DNA from: Filomicrobium sp.
GTDB taxonomy: Bacteria; Pseudomonadota; Alphaproteobacteria; Rhizobiales; Hyphomicrobiaceae
DNA length: 13,217 nucleotides
Assembly: GCA_021775655.1 (NCBI GenBank)
Contig: JAJFHK010000056.1
Span: 1-13,217 of the forward strand
Direction of reading: 5' to 3'
Position numbers and translations under genes: made by a program. The notes under the pieces were generated by a model. The model had not been told where the DNA came from, ran no database searches, and saw only the letters and a list, made by a program, of their open reading frames with translations. Positions 1 through 7,897 of this stretch are shown one piece after another. Positions within the stretch are counted from its first letter, which is position 1. The number at the start of each line of letters is the position of its first letter.

Positions 1-1
1 T

Positions 2-181
2 GCCTTCTTGTCCTACCGCCTGCGCGCCACGATGGCACTGTTCAGCACCGCGGAGACCCCTCACGGCGAGATGGGCGGCTTCGATGCGCTGGATGAGCCT
101 GATGGCAGCCAACTTGCCCCAGCGCAGGCAACTGGCGACCGCATGCGCCAGCTGCTCGCGCACCTCGACCGTGAGACCTAA
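2..181 (+). CDS. 3' end of an unidentified gene
   Basis: An open frame enters from the left edge and ends at a TAA at 179-181, giving the last 59 residues of a protein. The tail contains FLSYRLRATMALF, then a Gly/Asp-rich stretch (GEMGGFDALDEPDG), and ends in QLLAHLDRET. I do not recognise the family. It lies 55 bases upstream of the SbnB-type gene on the same strand, so it may be the preceding gene of the same operon. The natural partner of SbnB would be the PLP enzyme SbnA, but I see none of the C-terminal sequence I would expect of SbnA in this fragment. The frame is supported only by its openness, its alanine/leucine-rich composition and its position. Confidence 0.45.
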   Translation, partial: AFLSYRLRATMALFSTAETPHGEMGGFDALDEPDGSQLAPAQATGDRMRQLLAHLDRET

Positions 182-236
182 ATTTGAGCAGGCTGGTGCA
201 AACCGGTCGAAAGCACCAATATCCAGGAGTTCACAA

Positions 237-1253
237 ATGGCAGAGGCACCGGAATTTTATACCATTCCCGGATCGATGGTCGGAAACGTCATCGAAGAAA
301 ACAGAGCGGCGGTCTTCGAGGCAATCGAAACTGCATATCGGCTCCACGCCAAAGGCGACTCGGTCAATCCCGACAGCTACTTCCTTCTCTATCCTGAAAA
401 TCCTCGTGCACGCATCATCGCCCTGCCGGCGCACCTTGGCGGCAAAGTCCAAATGAGCGGTATCAAGTGGATTTCAAGCTTTCCAGAGAACCGTGCCGTC
501 AATCTGGCTCGCGCCTCCGCGGTCCTGATCCTCAATGACGCCTCCAATGGCTATCCCGTGGCGTGCATGGAGGCTTCGGTGATAAGTGCGACGCGAACCG
601 CAGCATCGGCGGCGCTGGCGGCAGAGCACCTAGCGATCGATCCGTTCAAGGGGATACTAAGCATCGTAGGTACCGGCATCATTGCCCGTACCACCGTCGA
701 GTGGTTGATGTTCCGCAATTGGCAGTTCGATAAAGTCTGTCTCTTCGACCTCGACAGAAATGAAGCCGAGCGTTTTGCCGGCTGGCTCCGCGACCGCTTC
801 AACCTAGAGGTCGAGATCATGGAAGAACTGGATGACGCCTTGCGCGCAGCATCCTTGGCCTTATTTACGACGACTGCGCCCGAACCGTACGTTCGCGACG
901 AAGAGACTCTCGCGCACTGTCCCACAGTTCTGCACCTGTCACTACGCGACATCGGTGAGAACATTATTCTGTCGGCGCAAAATGTGGTCGACGATATAGA
1001 GCACTGTCTCAAGGCAAAAACGTCGTTGCATTTGGCTGAAACAATGATGGGCAATCGCGATTTCATAGACGGCGTACTTGTGGATGTTCTTGAGGGGAAG
1101 GTGAAGCCCGCCAGTGACAAACCACGGATCTTCTCTCCTTTCGGGTTGGGGGTTCTCGACATCGCGGTTGGACATCTGGTCCTGGAAAAGGCACGCGAGA
1201 CCGGCCAGGCAATTCCAACGCCCAACTTCTTTAGTCATTCCGAGCGGTGGTGA
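237..1253 (+). CDS. sbnB: SbnB-type 2,3-diaminopropionate biosynthesis dehydrogenase
   Basis: This is a 338-residue protein of the ornithine cyclodeaminase/mu-crystallin superfamily, closest by eye to SbnB. In the known pathway SbnA joins O-phosphoserine and glutamate, and SbnB oxidatively cleaves the resulting N-(1-amino-1-carboxy-2-ethyl)-glutamate with NAD to give L-2,3-diaminopropionate and 2-oxoglutarate. Visible marks are GIKW (75-78) at the substrate-binding lysine, RTAA (120-123), the Rossmann loop GTGIIA (145-150), HLSLRD (233-238), characteristic of the SbnB branch, and SPFGLGVLDIAVG (300-312). The start at 237 is chosen because AGGAG at 225-229 lies 7 bases upstream and the family N-terminus begins there; the open frame extends back to 84 without a matching ribosome site. 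It is probably cytosolic and supplies monomer to the downstream NRPS genes. An amino-acid dehydrogenase or cyclodeaminase with another substrate remains possible. Confidence 0.88.
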   Translation: MAEAPEFYTIPGSMVGNVIEENRAAVFEAIETAYRLHAKGDSVNPDSYFLLYPENPRARIIALPAHLGGKVQMSGIKWISSFPENRAVNLARASAVLILNDASNGYPVACMEASVISATRTAASAALAAEHLAIDPFKGILSIVGTGIIARTTVEWLMFRNWQFDKVCLFDLDRNEAERFAGWLRDRFNLEVEIMEELDDALRAASLALFTTTAPEPYVRDEETLAHCPTVLHLSLRDIGENIILSAQNVVDDIEHCLKAKTSLHLAETMMGNRDFIDGVLVDVLEGKVKPASDKPRIFSPFGLGVLDIAVGHLVLEKARETGQAIPTPNFFSHSERW

Positions 1254-1336
1254 TCGTCATCGCACCAGCATTAGTGTGACGGCTGTCTTGAGGGGCGAGA
1301 AGCGAGAATGAGAATACAACAACCAGGGTGAACTGA

Positions 1337-4237
1337 ATGACTGGCGAAACAAGCCCCAAGGCTGAGAAAGCGACTGTCGTGCCGGCGCTTTCGGCCGCCT
1401 CGGTCGTCCAGTCGCCCGCCGGCGGCAACCCATCTATCGACTCCAAAGCGGATTTCGAACGCATCTTCGCCGACGTACTCGCAGAAATTTTGAAAGTCGA
1501 GCGTGTTGATGCTGAGCAGCATTTCTTCGATGACCTTGGTGCCGACTCGATGGTCATGGCGCGCTTTTGTGCCCGTATCCGAAAACGGTCAGACGTACCT
1601 GCCGTTTCGATGAAGGACGTTTATGCCGGACCGACGATTGCGCGCCTCGTGTCTGTTGTCGTGCCTGCTCCTACAGCGCCCGAGGCACAACAAACCAGCG
1701 ACAAATTCATTTCCAATATCGAACGCGTCTATGCTGAGGTGCTGGCCGGGATACTGGCTGTCGAAAACGTCGACACCGATAAGCATTTCTTCGATGACTT
1801 GGGAGCAGACTCGATGGTCATGGCGCGCTTTTGCGCGCGGATCCGAAAACGCGACGATGTCCCGAAGGTAGCGATGAAGGACGTCTACGCGGCCCCGACG
1901 GTCGCCCGCTTGGCTGCTGAAGTTGCGACCGCCAATTGGTCGGCCGAGACGTCCCCATCGAACCCGCCAATAGAGTCGCTTGCCACAAAAGAGCCGCTCA
2001 CAGTAGCGGAGCCGCCGATTCCGGCGACCAACGTCGAGGTTGCTGTCTGTGGTGCGCTGCAGGTCGCCACGAGCCTAGCATACCTTTATGTGTTTTCACT
2101 GGTGTTTACGGTTGGATACCGCTGGGTGGACGATGCCGCCGGATATGCCGAGACGTTCATGCGCTCGACGATCGTTGCGAGCGGGGGTTTGGTTCTTTTC
2201 TCTCTTCTCCCGATCCTGGCGAAGTGGGTGCTTGTAGGTCGTTGGACAGTCCGGCCAATCCGCATTTGGAGCCTCGATTACGTCCGCTTCTGGATTGTCA
2301 AATCTTTGATCCGTTCCAATCCCCTGGTGCTGCTCACAGGCACCCCGGTCTATGTCGCCTATCTTCGAGCATTGGGGGCGAGAATCGGCCGCAACGTCTT
2401 GATCCACTCAACTCACGTTCCTGTATGCACCGACTTGCTGACGATCGGTGACGATGCGATCGTCCGCAAGGATGCTTATTTCAACTGCTATCGCGCGCAT
2501 GCCGGTTCAATTCAGACCGGTCCGGTGAGCCTTGGTAAGAATTCCTTCGTCGGCGAAATGACGGTGCTGGATATCGACACCTCGCTTGGCGACGAAGCGC
2601 AAATTGGACATTCCTCGGCATTGTATGCCGGACAATCCATTCCTGCCAACGAACGCCGGCAAGGCTCGCCGGCGCAGCAACAGACGGCATTCAACTACCG
2701 CGACGTCCCCCAAGAGGGATGCGGCATGGCGCGAAAGGTCGCCTATTCCGCGGCCGTCTTGCTGCCAATGCTGCTGATCCCATCGGTCATGCTTAGTGCG
2801 ATGGTAACACTCGTCCATCTGATGGCCGATCGTCCACATTTCGAAGCCGCGGGGATCAGACCGTTTCTGCACTGGGAACTCTTTGTCGATGCCGTGCTTA
2901 TCTCCGCGATCCTCTTTTTCGGGTCCTTGGCGGTTGGGCTGGCGTTCGTCGGCACGATCCCACGCATCCTCAACCGCGCGCTGGTCCCGGGTAAGGTCTA
3001 CCGGCTGTATGGTCTGCAGCATGGGGCGCACCAGCTGATTGGCAGACTTACGAATAACAGGTTCTTTACATACTTGTTCGGAGATAGTTCCTACATCGTC
3101 CACTACCTGCAATGGATCGGCTACAATTTCCCGAAGGTGGTTCAGACGGGATCGAATTTCGGCATGGACCTGAAGCATGACAACCCGTTTCTCGTAACCG
3201 TCGGCAGCGGGACAGTCATCGCGGACGGGCTGTCTGTCATCAATAGCGACTATTCGAGTTCGTCGTTCCGCGTCTCCGAAGTGACGATCGGGAAGGACAA
3301 CTTCCTCGGGAATTTCGTCGCTTATCCAGCGCAGGCAAAGGCGGGCGACAATTGCCTGCTTGCCACCAAGGTCATGGTTCCAGCTGAAGGCGAAGTGCGC
3401 CAAGGGTGCGGGCTTCTGGGTTCTCCCAGCTTCGAGATACCGCGCTCCGTCGCTCGCGATCGCGACCTCGAACTCGACGACGACGACGAGCGGGCGCGAA
3501 GGCTTGCAGCCAAGGATAAGCACAACCGGATGACGATGGGCTTGTTCTTAGCCGTGCATTGGTTCGAAGCTGTCCTGATGACTGCTCTCGCATTCTCCAT
3601 AGCGGAACTCTACGGGTCGCTGGACGCTCCATTGGCCGCACTTGTCGCCACAGTTACCTTGCTCTTCGCCACCGTGCTCAGGGTTGCCTACTACATCCTC
3701 GCAGAGCGGGTCAGCACCGGTTTCCAACCACTGCGACCGCAGCAATGCTCTATCTACGATCCCTATTTCTGGTTTCACGAGCGATACTGGAAAATGATGA
3801 CCACCAGTGCCCAGTTGAGTTTCCTCGATGGCACGCCGTTCAAGGGGCTCGCGTGGCGGTTGAACGGCGTGAATATTGGCAATCGGGTCTTCGATGATGG
3901 CTGCGGCATGACCGAGAGGACCATGGTTACAATCGGCGACGACTGCACGCTCAACATGGGAAGCATCATTCAGCCGCACTCGCAGGAGGACGGCGGCTTC
4001 AAATCCGACCGAATTGAACTCGGTGTGGGTTGCACGCTCGGCGTTGGTGCGTGGGCGCACTACGGAGTGAAATTGGGACGCGGGGCTGTGTTGGCGCCAA
4101 ACGCATTTCTGATGAAAGGCGAGGAAGTGCCAGCGGGCGACTATTGGGGCGAGAACCCCGCCAGAGAGATTGCCAGCGGTAGTGTCGTGGGCAGCCCTGG
4201 TAGCCAGGCCACACAACTGGCAAATGCGGCGCAATAG
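1337..4237 (+). CDS. Tandem carrier protein fused to a Pls/PosA-type membrane polymerase domain
   Basis: This 966-residue protein has no adenylation domain. It starts with two carrier domains (about 38-108 and 126-196), each with an LGADSM motif whose serines (71 and 159) should receive phosphopantetheine. After a Pro-rich linker come about six membrane segments in pairs (235-260 and 277-300; 467-497 and 515-541; 735-757 and 763-788). Each pair is followed by a soluble region with Gly/Ile-spaced hexapeptide-like repeats (about 345-435, 605-690 and 842-932). TM pair plus soluble domain, three times, is the known layout of the C-terminal half of epsilon-poly-L-lysine synthetase, where the tandem domains form peptide bonds between amino acids without classical condensation domains. 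A highly charged stretch (706-730, with DDDDE) precedes the third TM pair. It starts 83 bases after the SbnB gene; AGGGTG at 1325-1330 is a modest ribosome site. The likely role is polymerising or transferring carrier-bound amino acids at the inner membrane. Architecture is clear; substrate is inferred. Confidence 0.85.
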   Translation: MTGETSPKAEKATVVPALSAASVVQSPAGGNPSIDSKADFERIFADVLAEILKVERVDAEQHFFDDLGADSMVMARFCARIRKRSDVPAVSMKDVYAGPTIARLVSVVVPAPTAPEAQQTSDKFISNIERVYAEVLAGILAVENVDTDKHFFDDLGADSMVMARFCARIRKRDDVPKVAMKDVYAAPTVARLAAEVATANWSAETSPSNPPIESLATKEPLTVAEPPIPATNVEVAVCGALQVATSLAYLYVFSLVFTVGYRWVDDAAGYAETFMRSTIVASGGLVLFSLLPILAKWVLVGRWTVRPIRIWSLDYVRFWIVKSLIRSNPLVLLTGTPVYVAYLRALGARIGRNVLIHSTHVPVCTDLLTIGDDAIVRKDAYFNCYRAHAGSIQTGPVSLGKNSFVGEMTVLDIDTSLGDEAQIGHSSALYAGQSIPANERRQGSPAQQQTAFNYRDVPQEGCGMARKVAYSAAVLLPMLLIPSVMLSAMVTLVHLMADRPHFEAAGIRPFLHWELFVDAVLISAILFFGSLAVGLAFVGTIPRILNRALVPGKVYRLYGLQHGAHQLIGRLTNNRFFTYLFGDSSYIVHYLQWIGYNFPKVVQTGSNFGMDLKHDNPFLVTVGSGTVIADGLSVINSDYSSSSFRVSEVTIGKDNFLGNFVAYPAQAKAGDNCLLATKVMVPAEGEVRQGCGLLGSPSFEIPRSVARDRDLELDDDDERARRLAAKDKHNRMTMGLFLAVHWFEAVLMTALAFSIAELYGSLDAPLAALVATVTLLFATVLRVAYYILAERVSTGFQPLRPQQCSIYDPYFWFHERYWKMMTTSAQLSFLDGTPFKGLAWRLNGVNIGNRVFDDGCGMTERTMVTIGDDCTLNMGSIIQPHSQEDGGFKSDRIELGVGCTLGVGAWAHYGVKLGRGAVLAPNAFLMKGEEVPAGDYWGENPAREIASGSVVGSPGSQATQLANAAQ
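1448..1924 (+). repeat. Tandem duplication encoding two carrier domains
   Basis: Two carrier-domain coding units (1448-1660 and 1712-1924) are offset by exactly 264 bases. By hand alignment about 51 of 71 residues are identical, including an unbroken 23-residue block around the phosphopantetheine serine. At DNA level, 1520-1534 matches 1784-1798 and 1544-1569 matches 1808-1833 exactly, while other codons differ at third positions. This suggests an internal duplication kept similar by selection or gene conversion. Confidence 0.9.
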
Positions 4238-4279
4238 CAGGGGCGCGCGCCACGTCTGCAGAACGAGGATAACAATTCG

Positions 4280-6820
4280 ATGGATAATCTAACTGAACGC
4301 CACCGCCAATACTGGCACAATGTCCTCAACGCCGGCGGTGTCACGACAATTCCTCGCTGGACGCTGCGCCCGACGGCAGCCGTGCAGGAGCATGAGGAGA
4401 AGATCGGCAATACATTGTTCGCCGGCTTACGACGCCTAGCAGATGAAAGCGCCATGCCTGTCGGGACGCTGCTGCTGGCGGCGCACGCAAAGGTGCTGGC
4501 TGCCTTGTCGGGTGACGTGAACGTGACGACAGGCTACCTGATCAGCTCTGCCGATCGGCCACTGCCCTGCCGGCTCGTCGTCGAACCCGGCTCTTGGCGG
4601 AATTTACTGAGCGCCATCCACCGGCGGGAAGTGGAGTTGTTGTCGAACAGCGCATTTCCTGTTGAGCAACTCGCGCGCGATTTGAATATCACCCAGCAGC
4701 CTTTCGAAACCACATTCAGCCCGGCCGGCAAGGTTGATCCGCCCGCCGAGGAGACGCTGCTTTCCGTGATTGTCTCGAGCGAGGCAGATGCACTCGCGCT
4801 ACGCATACAGTATCGGGCTGATGCGCTCGACGCATCGAGCGCAGAGAGAATTGCGGGCTACCATCTCAAGGCCCTCGAATTGATGGTTGCCGATCCCGGC
4901 ACTGAGCACGCCATGCAGAGCCTGCTGTCGGACGACGAGAAGCACCATCTGATCGAGGGGCTGGCCGGTCCACGCCGCGACCTTCCGGACATTCGTCTCC
5001 ACGAGCTGTTTGAGCAACGCGCGGCGAGCCAGCCGGAAACGATTGCCGCCGTCTGTGGCGACAGGAAATGGACGTATCGCGAACTCAACGAACGCTCGAA
5101 CCGTTTGGCACGGTCCCTGGTTGCGCGCGGCCTCGAAAAAGAAGGGGTCGTCGCGGTGGTGACGGAGCGTAACCTCGACTGGTTGGCGTCCGTGCTTGCG
5201 ATCTTCAAGTCTGGCGGCGTCTACCTTCCAGTTGAGCCGCATTTTCCGGCCGATCGGATAGCGCGCATGCTGTCACGCTCTGAATGCACAATTGCCTTGA
5301 GCGAGACTGGCAGCGACGCATCGCTCGATGAGGCCTTAAAGACGCATATAAGCGTGCAAAAGCTGCTGATCGCTGATGCCGATAAAGAGGGGCACGCGGA
5401 CGTCAATCTCGGCATCGAGGTCGCCGCCAATCAGGCCGCCTACATCTACTTCACGTCTGGTTCGACCGGCGAGCCAAAAGGCGCGATGTGCGAGCACGCC
5501 GGCATGCTGAACCACGTCCTGGCCAAAATGGAGGATTTTGGCATTGAAGAGGGGCAGGTCGTCGCAGAAATCGCACCGCAGTGCTTTGACATCTCGTTAT
5601 GGCAGCTCGTCGCCGCGCTCCTCGTCGGCGGACGGACCCATATCATCGAGCAGGACGTGGTTCTCGATGTCCACCTGTTCATCGAGACGGTCTCTCGCGG
5701 TGAAGTCTCGGTCATGCAGATCGTCCCCTCCTACCTTGAGGTCGTTCTTTCATATTTGGACGAAAACGATGTCGATCTGCCGAACCTGCATTGCGTATCC
5801 GTGACGGGCGAGGCGATCACCAAGGAACTTGCCGTGCGCTGGTTCGCCAAGAAGCCAGCGATCAAGCTCGCGAACGCCTATGGACTGACAGAGACATCGG
5901 ACGACACGAACCACGAGGTTATGGTCCGTGCCCCGGAGGGCAAGCAGGTTCCGCTCGGTCCGTGTATCAGGAACGTCCATGTTTATATCGTCGATGACAA
6001 TCTTTCTCTGGTGCCGAGCGGTGCCCCAGGTGAGATCGTGTTCTCGGGTATTTGCGTCGGCCGGGGTTACGTCAATGATCCCGAGCGAACGAGCAAGGCA
6101 TTTTTGGCCGATCCGATACGTGAGGGAGAACGGCTCTACCGAAGCGGTGACTTTGGCTGCTGGAGCCCGGACGGCAAACTCGAGTTTCTCGGCCGACAGG
6201 ACTCTCAGGTAAAAATCCGCGGTTTCCGGATCGAGATCGGCGACATAGAGAACGCCTTGCTGCGCGTCGACGGTGTTTCCATCGGCGCTGTGGTCATCGA
6301 CGAACGAGACAATGGCAGCAAGCAACTCGTGGCCTTCTATTCAGGACCCGAGCGGATCGATGCGGAGGCGATGCGGAGTTCCCTGGCGCGCGCCTTGCCG
6401 GAATACATGGTGCCATCGGTCTTTCATTGGCAGGAGGCGTTACCTCTCACCGCAAACGGAAAGATCGACAAAAAACATCTAAGAGTGCTCGCCGCCGATC
6501 TCAACGAAGAGAGCCGAGTGTTTGAGGCTCCCGTAACACCTACTGAACATGAGGTGGCCGCGGCCTGGGCCAAGGTGCTGAATGTCGAGCCAAAAACCGT
6601 TGGGCTGCGCGATCACTTCTTCGATCAGGGCGGCACGTCCTTGTTGGCCGTCAAGCTTGTCATCGGACTGGGGCGCAAGGTGACGCTTCGGGACGTCAAA
6701 GAAAAGCCGGTTCTGGCCGACCTGGCTGCGCTGATCGATGCCGGCACGGGCGAGAGTGTATCCCAGGATGCGCCCTTGCAAATGGTCAATCTAGGCAGTT
6801 CGCCGTCGCAGGAACAGTGA
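4280..6820 (+). CDS. NRPS: condensation C-lobe remnant, adenylation and carrier domains
   Basis: This is an 846-residue amino-acid-activating synthetase. Residues about 8-225 resemble only the C-terminal lobe of a condensation domain (YWHNVL at 11-16, the LLLAAHAKVLAALSG region near 64-78, FPVEQLARDL at 126-135); the N-lobe with HHxxxDG is absent. The adenylation domain spans about 240-735: WTYREL (264-269), FTSGSTGEPKG (391-401), FDISLW (436-441), NAYGLTE (532-538), YRSGDF (620-625), GRQDSQVKIRG (638-648) and LPLTANGKID (721-730). A carrier follows at about 755-820 with DQGGTSLL and serine 787. Aligned by eye to GrsA PheA, the ten pocket residues read D-I-W-Q-S-T-A-D-D-K; the two acidic positions fit a basic amino acid such as Dap. 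GAGGA at 4265-4269 supports the start. It follows the Pls-like gene by 42 bases and probably loads its own carrier and perhaps the tandem carriers in trans. There is no thioesterase. Confidence 0.9.
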   Translation: MDNLTERHRQYWHNVLNAGGVTTIPRWTLRPTAAVQEHEEKIGNTLFAGLRRLADESAMPVGTLLLAAHAKVLAALSGDVNVTTGYLISSADRPLPCRLVVEPGSWRNLLSAIHRREVELLSNSAFPVEQLARDLNITQQPFETTFSPAGKVDPPAEETLLSVIVSSEADALALRIQYRADALDASSAERIAGYHLKALELMVADPGTEHAMQSLLSDDEKHHLIEGLAGPRRDLPDIRLHELFEQRAASQPETIAAVCGDRKWTYRELNERSNRLARSLVARGLEKEGVVAVVTERNLDWLASVLAIFKSGGVYLPVEPHFPADRIARMLSRSECTIALSETGSDASLDEALKTHISVQKLLIADADKEGHADVNLGIEVAANQAAYIYFTSGSTGEPKGAMCEHAGMLNHVLAKMEDFGIEEGQVVAEIAPQCFDISLWQLVAALLVGGRTHIIEQDVVLDVHLFIETVSRGEVSVMQIVPSYLEVVLSYLDENDVDLPNLHCVSVTGEAITKELAVRWFAKKPAIKLANAYGLTETSDDTNHEVMVRAPEGKQVPLGPCIRNVHVYIVDDNLSLVPSGAPGEIVFSGICVGRGYVNDPERTSKAFLADPIREGERLYRSGDFGCWSPDGKLEFLGRQDSQVKIRGFRIEIGDIENALLRVDGVSIGAVVIDERDNGSKQLVAFYSGPERIDAEAMRSSLARALPEYMVPSVFHWQEALPLTANGKIDKKHLRVLAADLNEESRVFEAPVTPTEHEVAAAWAKVLNVEPKTVGLRDHFFDQGGTSLLAVKLVIGLGRKVTLRDVKEKPVLADLAALIDAGTGESVSQDAPLQMVNLGSSPSQEQ

Positions 6821-6853
6821 ACGCTCAGACAAATATTCTAGGAAGGAAACTCA

Positions 6854-7828
6854 ATGTCGTCCTCCTCTAACCAACAGTCATTTCAATTCGACTTGCGACC
6901 AGATAGTCCCGCCGTTGCGTATGTCACCCCCAGCGGCAGCGCGGCCAGCTGGGTCAGCGAGAACCGGGATGTGCTGCGGGCCGGTGTCACCCAACATGGC
7001 GCCGTGCTGGTTCAAGGACTTGGATTGAAGGATTCAGCCGAAGTTGCTGCCGCCTTTCGCGAACTCGGCTCAAAACTAGTAAAGGACAGAGAGGCATTCG
7101 CCGCAAGAACGCAAGTTTCGGAGGGCGTGTATTCCTCGACACCATGGCCACCTGGTCAACCGATGTGCATGCACAACGAGATGAGTTACGTGCACGAGCC
7201 GGCTGGTCTCATGATGTTTGCCTGCTTGAAGGCGCCGGCCTCCGGCGGTGCGACAGCAGTGTCCGACGCATTCGACGTTCTTGCAAGTTTGCCGGCGCAA
7301 CTGGTCGAGCGGTTTGAGCAAGAAGGCTGGATGCTCACGCGCAACTACAACGAAGAGATTGGTTCTTCGTATGCGGAGGCATTTGGAACCGAAAGCCGGG
7401 ACGAAATCGAAGCCTACTGCAAGGCTAACAGTATCGACTTCGAGTGGCAATCGGATGGGGGGCTCAGGACGAAACAGCGCCGTCCGGCAGTTGTGAAGCA
7501 CCCCGGAACCGGGCAACGTTGCTGGTTCAATCAGATCGCGTTTCACAACGAGTGGACCCTTGATCCGGAGGTGCGCGAATACCTCGTGGAAGTTTATGGT
7601 AGCGACGGTTTGCCGTTCAACACGAGTTTCGGAAACGGCGGCGCGATTGGCGAAGACGTTGTGCAGGCAATTAACGAGACCTACGAGGGTTGCACGAAAC
7701 GCGAGGCTTGGCAGTCAGGTGATTTGATGCTGGTCGACAACATCCGCATGGCGCACAGCAGGGAGGCGTATAGCGGCGAGCGCGAGGTTTTAGTCGCGAT
7801 GGCCGAACCGGTTCGATTTTCCAACTGA
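6854..7828 (+). CDS. SyrP/TauD-like Fe(II)/2-oxoglutarate dioxygenase
   Basis: This 324-residue protein belongs to the TauD/TfdA and clavaminate-synthase-like oxygenases. The iron ligands are visible as H107-x-E109 (MHNEMSY) and H301 (MAHSRE), and R310 (SGERE) is the expected 2-oxoglutarate-binding arginine. HxE instead of HxD is known in the clavaminate synthase branch. Supporting patches are HGAVLVQGL (48-56), ASGGATAVSDA (129-139) and WFNQIAFHN (224-232). SyrP, a known relative, beta-hydroxylates an aspartyl residue held on an NRPS carrier, so a carrier-bound amino acid from this cluster is the likely substrate; that step is inference. It starts 33 bases after the NRPS with a strong GGAAGGAA ribosome site at 6841-6848, which fits co-translation in one operon. 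It is presumably cytosolic. Confidence 0.88.
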   Translation: MSSSSNQQSFQFDLRPDSPAVAYVTPSGSAASWVSENRDVLRAGVTQHGAVLVQGLGLKDSAEVAAAFRELGSKLVKDREAFAARTQVSEGVYSSTPWPPGQPMCMHNEMSYVHEPAGLMMFACLKAPASGGATAVSDAFDVLASLPAQLVERFEQEGWMLTRNYNEEIGSSYAEAFGTESRDEIEAYCKANSIDFEWQSDGGLRTKQRRPAVVKHPGTGQRCWFNQIAFHNEWTLDPEVREYLVEVYGSDGLPFNTSFGNGGAIGEDVVQAINETYEGCTKREAWQSGDLMLVDNIRMAHSREAYSGEREVLVAMAEPVRFSN

Positions 7829-7897
7829 ATGTCGATCGGACCGGTGTTGTGAGCGCTGGGCGGCAAAGGAAATGGTTACCCAAGCGGAGCTCGTGGC

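Noticed and set aside
84..236. 51-residue N-terminal extension of the SbnB-type protein starting at 84
   Set aside because: It overlaps the upstream coding frame, has low-complexity Arg/Ser-rich sequence and no ribosome site, whereas 237 has AGGAG at proper spacing and the family N-terminus.
2507..3523. Long open frame on the - strand (338 residues)
   Set aside because: It lies opposite the Pls-like gene, has Arg/Asp/His-rich composition typical of antisense shadows in GC-rich DNA, and shows no family motif.
3548..4234. 228-residue open frame on the - strand
   Set aside because: Antisense shadow of the third soluble domain of the Pls-like gene; no recognisable motif.
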